From: Flavobacterium franklandianum
Lineage (GTDB): Bacteria; Bacteroidota; Bacteroidia; Flavobacteriales; Flavobacteriaceae
Length of the DNA stretch: 64,000 nucleotides
Assembly: GCF_007097365.1 (NCBI RefSeq)
Contig: NZ_VJZR01000005.1
Span: 62,001-126,000 of the forward strand
Direction: 5' to 3'
In this document: one piece after another, positions 56,909 to 64,000 of the stretch
Layout of the letters: the number at the start of each line of letters is the position of its first letter
Numbering within the stretch: the first letter of the stretch is position 1
Program-made: the position numbers and the translations under genes
Notes under the pieces: generated by a model
What the model was told of the DNA's origin: nothing
The model's database searches: none
The model's input: only the letters and a program-made list of their open reading frames with translations

Positions 56909-58048
56909 ATGAAAAAAATTATCCTAATAACTGTACTTTCAATTTCATTGTTTTCTTGCGGAAAGAAAGAAGACAACACGAACATTGACACTTTAATCGC
57001 ATCAAAAAACGTAACTGCCCTTCAAGCCAAAAAAGGATTGATTCAAGCTGATTTAGCGAAAATAGACGAAGCCTTAGCCAAATTAGACGTTAAAAAAGAT
57101 GAAGCTTTGGTTTCTGTTGAAACAGTAAAAGACACTGTTTTTAGTCATTATCTTGAAATTCAAGGAAGCGTAGATACCAAAGAAAACATATTGGTTCAAC
57201 CAGAATATCAAGGAACGCTGCTTTCATTGAACGTAAAAGCTGGACAAAGAGTTTCGAAAGGGCAAATTCTTGGTCGAATTGATGATGCAGGATTAAGCCA
57301 GCAAGTGGCAAGTTTAGAAAACCAATATACTTTAGCAAAAACGACCTTCGAACGTCAAAAAAATCTTTGGAATCAAAAAATCGGATCTGAAATTCAATAT
57401 TTACAAGCACAAACCCAAATGATTTCGGCTCAAAGAGGAGTAGCTCAAATAAAAGCGCAATTATCAAAAACAATAATAAGAGCACCATTTACAGGAACTA
57501 TCGATGAAGTTTTTGTCGAAAAAGGTCAAGTTGTGGCACCAAGTGCTCAAGGATTAATGCGTATTGTAAATTTATCGAATATGTATGTTTCAACATCAGT
57601 TCCTGAAACCTATATTGGCAAATTAAAAGTAGGTACTGGAGTAGATGTTTTATTGACTTCTTTAGGAAAAACATACAAAGGAAAAGTACGTCAAATTGGG
57701 AATTTTGTGAATCCAAGCAATAGAAGTTTTGGTATTGAAGTAGGAGTTCCAAATCCTGAAAATTTATTACGTCCGAACCAAGTAGCCAGTCTTAAAATCA
57801 CAGATTATGTGAGCAAAAACGCAGTCGTTATCCCTACGAATGTGATTCAAGAAGATGGTGAAAAAAATAAATATGTTTATATCGTAACCAATTCAAATGG
57901 AAAAACTGGAATTGCAAAAAAAGTAATCGTAAAACCAGGACAATCTTCGGATAATGTTACCGAAATTTTAAGCGGATTATCAGCCGAAGATATAATTGTT
58001 ACCGAAGGAGCTAATGCCGTTTCAGAAGGAATGAAACTTAATTTCTAA
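56909..58048 (+). CDS. RND efflux membrane-fusion lipoprotein
   Basis: A 379-residue periplasmic adaptor with lipobox LFSCG, so it is anchored by lipid. It has the biotin-lipoyl-like halves (VQPEYQGTLLSLNVKAGQRVSKGQILGRID and IRAPFTGTIDEVFVEKGQVV), a coiled-coil hairpin between them and a beta-barrel domain. It joins the RND pump to the TolC-type duct. Confidence 0.93.
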   Translation: MKKIILITVLSISLFSCGKKEDNTNIDTLIASKNVTALQAKKGLIQADLAKIDEALAKLDVKKDEALVSVETVKDTVFSHYLEIQGSVDTKENILVQPEYQGTLLSLNVKAGQRVSKGQILGRIDDAGLSQQVASLENQYTLAKTTFERQKNLWNQKIGSEIQYLQAQTQMISAQRGVAQIKAQLSKTIIRAPFTGTIDEVFVEKGQVVAPSAQGLMRIVNLSNMYVSTSVPETYIGKLKVGTGVDVLLTSLGKTYKGKVRQIGNFVNPSNRSFGIEVGVPNPENLLRPNQVASLKITDYVSKNAVVIPTNVIQEDGEKNKYVYIVTNSNGKTGIAKKVIVKPGQSSDNVTEILSGLSAEDIIVTEGANAVSEGMKLNF

Positions 58049-58050
58049 AA

Positions 58051-58160
58051 GGGTTTAAAGGTTTAAGAGTTTAAAGTTGTTTAATGTCCTCCCAAATATT
58101 AAACCTTTAAACAACTTTAAACCATCTTAAACAATTTTAAACAACATTAAACTTTAAACT
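58051..58160. repeat. TTTAAAC-rich intergenic repeats with inverted arms
   Basis: TTTAAA/GTTTAAAC-type strings recur about ten times. Arms 58069-58082 and 58109-58122 are exact 14-base inverted repeats. It lies inside the efflux operon, between adaptor and pump genes, and could lower pump expression. Confidence 0.6.
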
Positions 58161-58172
58161 AAAAATAAAAAG

Positions 58173-61100
58173 ATGCACAGTATTAATCATAAAAAATTCG
58201 GCATTTCAAACTGGGCGGTAGACAATCGCGTTACCGTTTATATCATAACTGCTTTAATTGTAATTACAGGCGTTTACGCTTATATCACAATGCCTCGTGA
58301 AGATTTCCCAGAAATCATCGAAAACAAAGTATATATTTCGTCTGTATTTCCTGGAAATTCTGCCGAAGATGTAGAGAAATTGGTCATCAAACCATTAGAA
58401 AAAGAAATCAAAAACATTAGTGGTGTCAACAAAGTAACTTCGAGCTCGTTTCAAGATTACGGAATGATTATAGCCGAATTTGACGACGACATTTCGATTG
58501 ATGCCGCCAAAGTAAAAATCAAAGACAAAGTTGATAATGCCAAAGCACAAACCGATTGGCCCAATTTGGATAACGGAAGCAAGGTAGAACCTAATGTTTT
58601 TGAATTGAACATTTCAGAAGAAGTACCTATTTTGAACATCAATTTACAAGGGAATTATACCACACAACAACTTAAAAAATACGGAGAATTAATTCAAGAT
58701 GATCTCGAAGAAATATCCGAAGTGAAGAAAGTGGACATCCTTGGTGTAGATGACAAAGAAGTTGAAATTGCAGTTGACATTTTCAAAATGACAGCAGCAC
58801 AAGTAACTTTCGACGAAATTCAGAATGCAGTGAAATATGAAAATATGACACTTTCTGGAGGAAACTTGGTTTCTCAAGGTTCTAGAAACAACATTAGAAT
58901 TGTAGGTGAAATCAAAGACCCAAAAGAGCTAGAAAATATCATTGTAAAATCATATGGCGGAACAGTTTATCTAAAAGATATTGCAGTAGTCAATTTCAAA
59001 GAGAAAGAAAAAACAACTTTCGCTCGCGAAAAAGGACATGAAGTGGTAATGCTTAGTGTGAAAAAACGTTCGGGTCAAAATATGATTTCGGCTATCGAAC
59101 AGGTGAAAGAACGAGTAGAAAAAGCGAAAGCTTCCTATTTGCCCAAAAACTTGAAAATTGAAATGACAAACGACCAATCTTCTCGTGTAGAACATCAGGT
59201 GGATGAATTGTCGAATCATATTATTTTCGGGATTATACTGGTAATGATTGTGTTGATGTTTACAATGGGACTTAGAAACTCCTTGTTCGTAGGAGCAGCA
59301 ATTCCGTTATCGATGATGATTGCTTTTGCCATACTTTCGGCTTTAGGATTAACCTTGAACACGATGGTACTTTTTGGATTAGTTATGGGATTAGGAATGC
59401 TAGTCGATGATGGAATTGTGGTCGTGGACAACGTTTTTGCCAATATGAAAAAAGGAATGGATCGGGTTACGGCTTCAAAAGTGGGTATTGGCGAAATCGC
59501 TTGGCCGGTAATTTCATCGACAGCTACTACATTAATGGCGTTTTTACCTTTTGCCTTATGGCCAGGAACTATGGGTAAATTTATGAAATATTTCCCAATG
59601 ACTTTGACCGTAACACTTACCGCTTCGCTATTTGTGGCGATGGTTGTCAATGCAGCAATGACGGGAGGTTCGATGGATATAGAAGATAGAAATATTTCTA
59701 AAAAGAACCTAAAATTCTATACTATTCTATTTTTGGCATTCGGAATATTTTTGGCTTTTATTGGGTCGAAATATACGTATGATAGTAAATTGATGAGAGG
59801 AATTGGACATTTATTGTTGATTGCTACTGGTTTAATGTGGTTGTATTTTCTTAAATTGTACCAATGGACACAAGATTTTCAACATAGCTTTTTCCCGAGA
59901 ATGGAAGAAAAATACAAAGTGTTTTTAGCAAAAATCCTAACCCAAAAGAATTCTTGGATTGCCTTAGTGTCAATTATTGGAATGTTGTTTTTCTCTTTTG
60001 TTTTACTAGGTGTTTTCCCAAGAAAAGTATTGTTTTTCCCGGACAACATCCCGAATCAAGTAATTGCTTACATCGAATATCCACAAGGAACTTCGATAGA
60101 GAAAACGAACAAAGCGACCTTGTTTGTCGAAAATCAAATCATTGGAATTTTACAAAAATATGTTGACCCCAAAACCGATAAAAACTTCCTGGCAGAAAGT
60201 ATCGTTTCTCAGGTGGGAATTGGCGCTGGAAATCCAAATGTAGATGCAGGTTCCGCTTCGGAAACGCCATTTAAAGGAAAAGTAACGGTAAGTTTCTCGG
60301 AATTCAAATTCCGTGAAGAAGTGAAAACCGAAGTCGTTTTAGAAGAAATTCGTTCTAAAGTGAAAGCCATTGCCGGCGCCACAATTACGGTCGAAAAAGA
60401 TGCCAATGGCCCACCAGCCGGTTATCCTATTAGCATCGAATTGAAAGGAGAAGATTATGATTTGATGTTGAAAGAAGCCGATAAAATGATTGCTTTTGTC
60501 AATTCGAAAAACATTCCTGGAATCGAAAAATTGAGTATTGACATCAACAGAGACAGTCCAGAACTGGAAGTAAAAGTAGATAGAGTAAATGCTGGAAGTA
60601 TGGGCGTTTCTACTGGACAATTGGGCTTTGCCTTACGTCGTTCGGTTTACGGTCAAGAAATTTCGACGTACAAAGAAGGCGATGATGATTACAATATCGT
60701 AATGCGTATGCAAGACGATCAACGCAAGAACGAAAATATTCTTTTCAATCAATCATTGACGTTTAGAAACCAGAATAACGGTCAAATCGTACAAATTCCA
60801 ATTTCGGCTATTTCACAAACCGAAAAAACAATGACGTATAACCAGATCAAAAGAAAGAATAACAAGCGAATAATGACCATTTATTCGAATGTCTTGACTG
60901 GTTTTAATGGAGATGAAATTACCAAACAAATCCAAACCGAATTAAAAAATTATGAATTGCCAAGTGATGTGACTTATTCCTTCTCAGGAGTGCAAGAAGA
61001 ACAGGGCAAAAACCAAAGTTTCTTAATGTATGCACTTTTCTTAGCACTAGCAGGAATTACGCTTATTATTGTTTTGCAATTTAATTCAGTATCGAAAACT

Positions 61101-61655
61101 ATGGTAATTTTGTTCACAGTTATCTTGAGTTTCAGCGGTGTTTTCTATGGCTATGTTATTGCAGGAATGGATTTTGTAATCCTGATGACAATGATGGGAA
61201 TCATCTCGCTAGCGGGTATTGTGGTAAAAAATGGTATTGTATTGATGGATTTCTTTGTTTTGTTATTAGACAAAAAAGTTAACGATAATAAGCTAAAAAG
61301 TCACGACGATTTATCGCTTGAGGAAATAAAAGAAGTGATTATCGAATCTGGAAAATCGCGTTTGCGTCCGGTATTATTGACCGCTTTAACAGCCGTTTTA
61401 GGATTGATTCCGTTAGCGATTGGATTGAACTTTGACTTCTTTACCTTGATTACCGATTTTAATCCACACTTTTTTATGGGTGGAGACAACGTAGTTTTCT
61501 GGGGACCACTAGCTTGGACAATTATCTTCGGACTGACGTATGCCACGGTGTTGACCTTGGTGATGGTTCCGGTAATGTTCTATTTAGTAAAAAGAACAAA
61601 ATACTGGTTGCGTGACAGAAGAGAAGCTAGAGCTGCCCGAGCTATCGAAAGCTAG
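58173..61655 (+). CDS. RND efflux pump permease (AcrB family)
   Basis: A 1160-residue inner-membrane pump with two homologous halves, each with a large periplasmic domain. The start ISNWAVDNRVTVYIITALIV, PREDFPEI and the proton-relay segment GLVMGLGMLVDDGIVVVDNV (two aspartates) fit RND drug/metal exporters. The longer-than-AcrB length comes from an extended middle membrane region (about 505-575). It completes the tripartite system with the two genes upstream. A terminator follows at 61679. Confidence 0.95.
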   Translation: MHSINHKKFGISNWAVDNRVTVYIITALIVITGVYAYITMPREDFPEIIENKVYISSVFPGNSAEDVEKLVIKPLEKEIKNISGVNKVTSSSFQDYGMIIAEFDDDISIDAAKVKIKDKVDNAKAQTDWPNLDNGSKVEPNVFELNISEEVPILNINLQGNYTTQQLKKYGELIQDDLEEISEVKKVDILGVDDKEVEIAVDIFKMTAAQVTFDEIQNAVKYENMTLSGGNLVSQGSRNNIRIVGEIKDPKELENIIVKSYGGTVYLKDIAVVNFKEKEKTTFAREKGHEVVMLSVKKRSGQNMISAIEQVKERVEKAKASYLPKNLKIEMTNDQSSRVEHQVDELSNHIIFGIILVMIVLMFTMGLRNSLFVGAAIPLSMMIAFAILSALGLTLNTMVLFGLVMGLGMLVDDGIVVVDNVFANMKKGMDRVTASKVGIGEIAWPVISSTATTLMAFLPFALWPGTMGKFMKYFPMTLTVTLTASLFVAMVVNAAMTGGSMDIEDRNISKKNLKFYTILFLAFGIFLAFIGSKYTYDSKLMRGIGHLLLIATGLMWLYFLKLYQWTQDFQHSFFPRMEEKYKVFLAKILTQKNSWIALVSIIGMLFFSFVLLGVFPRKVLFFPDNIPNQVIAYIEYPQGTSIEKTNKATLFVENQIIGILQKYVDPKTDKNFLAESIVSQVGIGAGNPNVDAGSASETPFKGKVTVSFSEFKFREEVKTEVVLEEIRSKVKAIAGATITVEKDANGPPAGYPISIELKGEDYDLMLKEADKMIAFVNSKNIPGIEKLSIDINRDSPELEVKVDRVNAGSMGVSTGQLGFALRRSVYGQEISTYKEGDDDYNIVMRMQDDQRKNENILFNQSLTFRNQNNGQIVQIPISAISQTEKTMTYNQIKRKNNKRIMTIYSNVLTGFNGDEITKQIQTELKNYELPSDVTYSFSGVQEEQGKNQSFLMYALFLALAGITLIIVLQFNSVSKTMVILFTVILSFSGVFYGYVIAGMDFVILMTMMGIISLAGIVVKNGIVLMDFFVLLLDKKVNDNKLKSHDDLSLEEIKEVIIESGKSRLRPVLLTALTAVLGLIPLAIGLNFDFFTLITDFNPHFFMGGDNVVFWGPLAWTIIFGLTYATVLTLVMVPVMFYLVKRTKYWLRDRREARAARAIES

Positions 61656-61678
61656 ATTTTTCAAACTTTAAATATGGA

Positions 61679-61710
61679 AACCACCCGAGATTTATTTTGG
61701 GTGGTTTTTT
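61679..61710 (+). terminator. Rho-independent terminator of the efflux operon
   Basis: AACCACCC (61679-61686) and GGGTGGTT (61699-61706) pair around a 12-base loop and are followed by a T run. Confidence 0.85.
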
Positions 61711-61785
61711 GTTTTTTGTAGGAATGGATTGAGTATATTTGGGATGTGATAAGCTATAAAGTAGTAATGATTAACCCATTGAAAT

Positions 61786-61920
61786 ATGATAGAAAAAGAA
61801 CATTTTTTAAAACCATTAGAAATAGAAATATCAGCAGCTACAATTGGAATTAATTGTGAAGATTGGTATTGTCATAAACCCGATAGCTCGGATTTACATA
61901 AATCTCCTCATAAACGCTAG
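61786..61920 (+). CDS. 44-codon open frame truncated by a repeat
   Basis: ATG at 61786 to TAG at 61920. The first 30 residues look protein-like (a run of E, F, L, I, then CEDWYC); the last part is read from the start of the 99-bp repeat. A TATATTTG string lies at 61734. It may be the remnant of a gene interrupted by the repeat; no family is recognised. Confidence 0.3.
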   Translation: MIEKEHFLKPLEIEISAATIGINCEDWYCHKPDSSDLHKSPHKR

Positions 61921-62078
61921 CGCAGTTTTGCAAACTGTGCCCACAATCGAGAGCAAAAAGTTTAATAGCTTAAACGAAACCGATAGCTCGGATTTACATA
62001 AATCTCCTGATAAACGCTAGCGCAGTTTTGCAAACTGTGCCCACTATCGAGAGCAAAAAATTTAATAGATAAAACGAA
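61881..62078 (+). repeat. Two tandem 99-bp repeats with internal hairpins
   Basis: Copy A (61881-61979) and copy B (61980-62078) differ at only a few bases. Each holds two inverted repeats: GATTTA/TAAATC and GCAGTTT/AAACTG. They lie upstream of the reductase gene. REP-like origin is possible; no nearby transposase is seen. Confidence 0.85.
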
Positions 62079-62097
62079 TCTAAAAGAACAACTAATT

Positions 62098-63039
62098 ATG
62101 GAAAAAAACAATAATGAGGTAAACCGTCGGGAGTTTTTAAAAGTAACCACAAAATTTACTGCTGCAACAATTTTTATTGGTTTGGGAAGTTCAGCACTTT
62201 TTGGTGCCAATACTGGAAACCAAAAGAAAATGTCAATTCCAACTGTGACTCTCAACAACGGTGTGGTAATGCCAAGACTAGGATTTGGTACAAATACCCT
62301 TGCTGACGCTGTAGGTGTTCGAAGTGTTTCCGAAGCCATTTCAGTAGGATATCGCCTCATTGACACTGCTCATATTTACGGAAATGAAGCAGCTGTAGGA
62401 GAAGGAATCAGGCAAAGTGGCATTGATAGAAAAGAACTGTTTTTAACATCGAAACTTTGGGTTGACTTTGCGGGTTATGAAAACACTAAAAAAGCATTTG
62501 AAACTTCTATAAAAAAATTGGGTGTAGATTATCTCGATCTTTATCTTATCCATAGACCTAGAGGAGATGTAAAAGGGTCTTGGCTAGCAATGGAAGAACT
62601 TGTTAAAGCTGGTAAAATTAGAGCTATTGGTGTGAGCAATTTTGACCCTGAGCAAATGAAGGAGTTGTTGTCATATGCCAAAATTGCACCCGCAATCAAT
62701 CAAATTGAGACCAATGTTTTCTTTCAGGAGAAAGATTTATATCCTTTATTGAAGGGTTCAGCGACCCAAATAGAAGCTTGGTCTCCTCTGGCAGCTGGTC
62801 GTGGTGGAATTTTTAGCAACCCAATACTAGCTGCTATCGGCAAAAAGTATCAAAAGAGCATTGCTCAAGTTTGCTTAAGATGGCACTATCAACGGGGAGT
62901 TGTTACTATCCCAAGATCTTCCCAAAAAGCACACATGATTGAAAATCTGAATATTTTCGATTTTGAACTTGCAGAGTCTGACATGCAAACCATAGCAACT
63001 CTCGATTTAAATACTACTCAATTTCCGGAGTGGAAATGA
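62098..63039 (+). CDS. Aldo/keto reductase with twin-arginine-type signal
   Basis: A 313-residue (alpha/beta)8 reductase. The N-terminus (NRREFLKVTTKF, then a hydrophobic segment) is a Tat-type export signal. The catalytic tetrad is visible: D and Y in DTAHIYGNEA, K in TSKLW and H in YLIHRP. The cofactor end VVTIPRSSQKAHMIEN fits NADPH binding. Members reduce aldehydes and ketones; export through Tat would allow folding with cofactor before leaving the cell. The 99-bp repeats end 19 bases before the ATG. Confidence 0.9.
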   Translation: MEKNNNEVNRREFLKVTTKFTAATIFIGLGSSALFGANTGNQKKMSIPTVTLNNGVVMPRLGFGTNTLADAVGVRSVSEAISVGYRLIDTAHIYGNEAAVGEGIRQSGIDRKELFLTSKLWVDFAGYENTKKAFETSIKKLGVDYLDLYLIHRPRGDVKGSWLAMEELVKAGKIRAIGVSNFDPEQMKELLSYAKIAPAINQIETNVFFQEKDLYPLLKGSATQIEAWSPLAAGRGGIFSNPILAAIGKKYQKSIAQVCLRWHYQRGVVTIPRSSQKAHMIENLNIFDFELAESDMQTIATLDLNTTQFPEWK

Positions 63040-63418
63040 GATAAATAAATTCTTGTTTTAGTGTTTTTTAGTTGCACATGAATTTAAATAAGTGACAATC
63101 CGATCCCTATTTGGAAAGCCGTTTTGTAATTAGAAAAGGTGTAATTTTGAAATCAAGAAAACCTTGACCATTACAAAAATCAAAATCGGCTGTTACAAAA
63201 ATTTGTGACAGCCGATTTTTTTATAGACGTTACAGTATTGATTTAATACACAGAAAGAGCTATTTATTTTCTAAACTATTACTCAGATTTCTGTCATCAT
63301 GAACGTCTTTCTATCTAGTAAATTTAAAAAAATAATATTTACAAAAAAAATATTTCATAAAGAATTTGTCCATTTCAATCAAAAACAAAACAATAATACC
63401 TTTTTGCCAATATTTGTC
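63040..63418. other. Intergenic region with one terminator
   Basis: These 379 bases separate the convergent reductase and thioredoxin-like genes. I see no open frame. A hairpin at 63182-63219 can end both transcripts. Confidence 0.6.
63182..63222. terminator. Bidirectional terminator
   Basis: 18-base arms (63182-63199 and 63202-63219) pair with one wobble and have A/T runs on both sides. Confidence 0.85.
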
Positions 63419-64000
63419 TTACAACTGATTCAAAAGTGAGTCCAATACATTTTGTAACTCAGGATTAGATGGTCTTGCTGCATCTGAATTCACCACATTT
63501 CCGTTGGGGTCAATCAAAATAAATCTAGGAATGCTAATTACTCCAAAACCTTTCATAAAATCCGAGTTCCAGTTTTTGTCAGCAAAAAGCTGAACGCCTC
63601 CTAATTGTTTTTCGGCAACAAACGTTTTCCATTTATCGTGATCTTTATCAACATCTACAGAAATGCTAATAAATGCAATGTTTTTGTCGTGATATTTTTC
63701 TTCTATTTTTTTCAACGCTGGAATTTCGGCACGACAAGGTCCGCACCAAGTTGCCCAAACATCTACATATACATATTTTCCTTTAAAATCTTCAAGTTTT
63801 GTTTTGCCACCTTTGTGATTTTCATAATCAAATGAAGGCGAAGCAGTATTGTTCAGTTTGCTTTTTGCCAAATTCGCTTCATAATTTTTTTTGTAATATT
63901 TTACTATACTGTTGTAATTATTATCAATGCTTTTCTTTTGAAGTACAACAAATTCAGGGTCTAATTTTTTGTCTTCTAAACGTTTCAAATCATCGGCTTT
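63419..64000 (-). CDS. TlpA/thioredoxin-like disulfide protein (5' partial)
   Basis: The minus-strand frame is open at base 64000, so the N-terminus lies outside the window; the visible part is about 193 residues. It ends with a thioredoxin/AhpC-TSA-like domain with the redox motif ATWCGPCRAE, VYVDVWA before it and the cis-proline region SIPRFILID. The part before it (charged helices, SIVKYYKKNYE) resembles the helical DUF-type lead-in of Bacteroidota thiol-disulfide oxidoreductases. It probably reduces or oxidises cysteines in the periplasm; export cannot be confirmed without the N-terminus. Confidence 0.87.
   Translation of the reverse strand, partial: KADDLKRLEDKKLDPEFVVLQKKSIDNNYNSIVKYYKKNYEANLAKSKLNNTASPSFDYENHKGGKTKLEDFKGKYVYVDVWATWCGPCRAEIPALKKIEEKYHDKNIAFISISVDVDKDHDKWKTFVAEKQLGGVQLFADKNWNSDFMKGFGVISIPRFILIDPNGNVVNSDAARPSNPELQNVLDSLLNQL

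Noticed and set aside
59216..59650. 144-codon minus-strand frame over the RND pump
   Set aside because: Antisense shadow of a membrane-rich coding region.
61962..62366. 134-codon minus-strand frame over repeats and reductase
   Set aside because: It crosses repeat copy B and the reductase start, with no family similarity.

Overview
The window comes from a low-GC member of the Bacteroidota, most likely a Flavobacterium or close relative. The evidence is the pairing of SusC and SusD, a hybrid two-component regulator, type IX secretion (T9SS) C-terminal tails, LytTR/LytS signalling, A-rich leaders instead of strong Shine-Dalgarno sites, and TTTG / TATATTTG promoters of the Bacteroidota type. No rRNA, CRISPR array or replication origin was seen. 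One tRNA (Ser, GGA) is present. The first and last genes run off the window.

Layout. 0-3.7 kb: the end of a large secreted protein joining VCBS/ASPIC-UnbV repeats to a complete vanadium-haloperoxidase/PAP2 active-site signature and a T9SS tail. 4.1-9.7 kb (+): a short-chain dehydrogenase, an exported ADP-ribosylglycohydrolase-family protein, a family 9 glycoside hydrolase and a GPH-type sugar symporter. 9.76-10.65 kb: no gene; a terminator, a tRNA-Ser 3'-end relic, an IS3-like end and an unexplained GC-rich island. 10.7-25 kb: a polysaccharide utilisation locus (susC-susD-GH43, then a GH5-like enzyme, GH43 with a ricin-B domain, and aldose epimerase, all on -) with a divergent hybrid regulator on +. 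25.2-25.8 kb is a decayed ATP-binding regulator, followed by intact tRNA-Ser. The 15-nt tRNA end seen at both 9.8 and 25.96 kb suggests that this 16 kb may once have been an island.

26-29.1 kb: asparaginase, acyltransferase and TatD nuclease. 29.2-45.4 kb is the least explained part. It holds an ECF sigma factor with a membrane TPR anti-sigma candidate, three copies of a promoter-like repeat with fixed spacing, a lipoprotein, a LytTR/LytS pair, an outer-membrane-type protein with 32-residue tandem repeats, a divergent Lgt-like protein lacking the usual histidine, a second lipoprotein, a PKD plus barrel protein, and a CHAT (caspase-like) TPR protein translationally coupled to a retropepsin-like protease. 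I propose that these form one envelope-signalling system.

45.3-64 kb: Tet-type MFS exporter; odhB and odhA (2-oxoglutarate dehydrogenase E2 and E1); a small barrel protein; PhoD-type phosphatase; an unknown gene with polyprenyl synthase; YceI and a TetR-TolC-MFP-RND efflux operon sharing a palindromic operator; 99-bp tandem repeats; a Tat-type aldo/keto reductase; and a thioredoxin-like protein that leaves the window.
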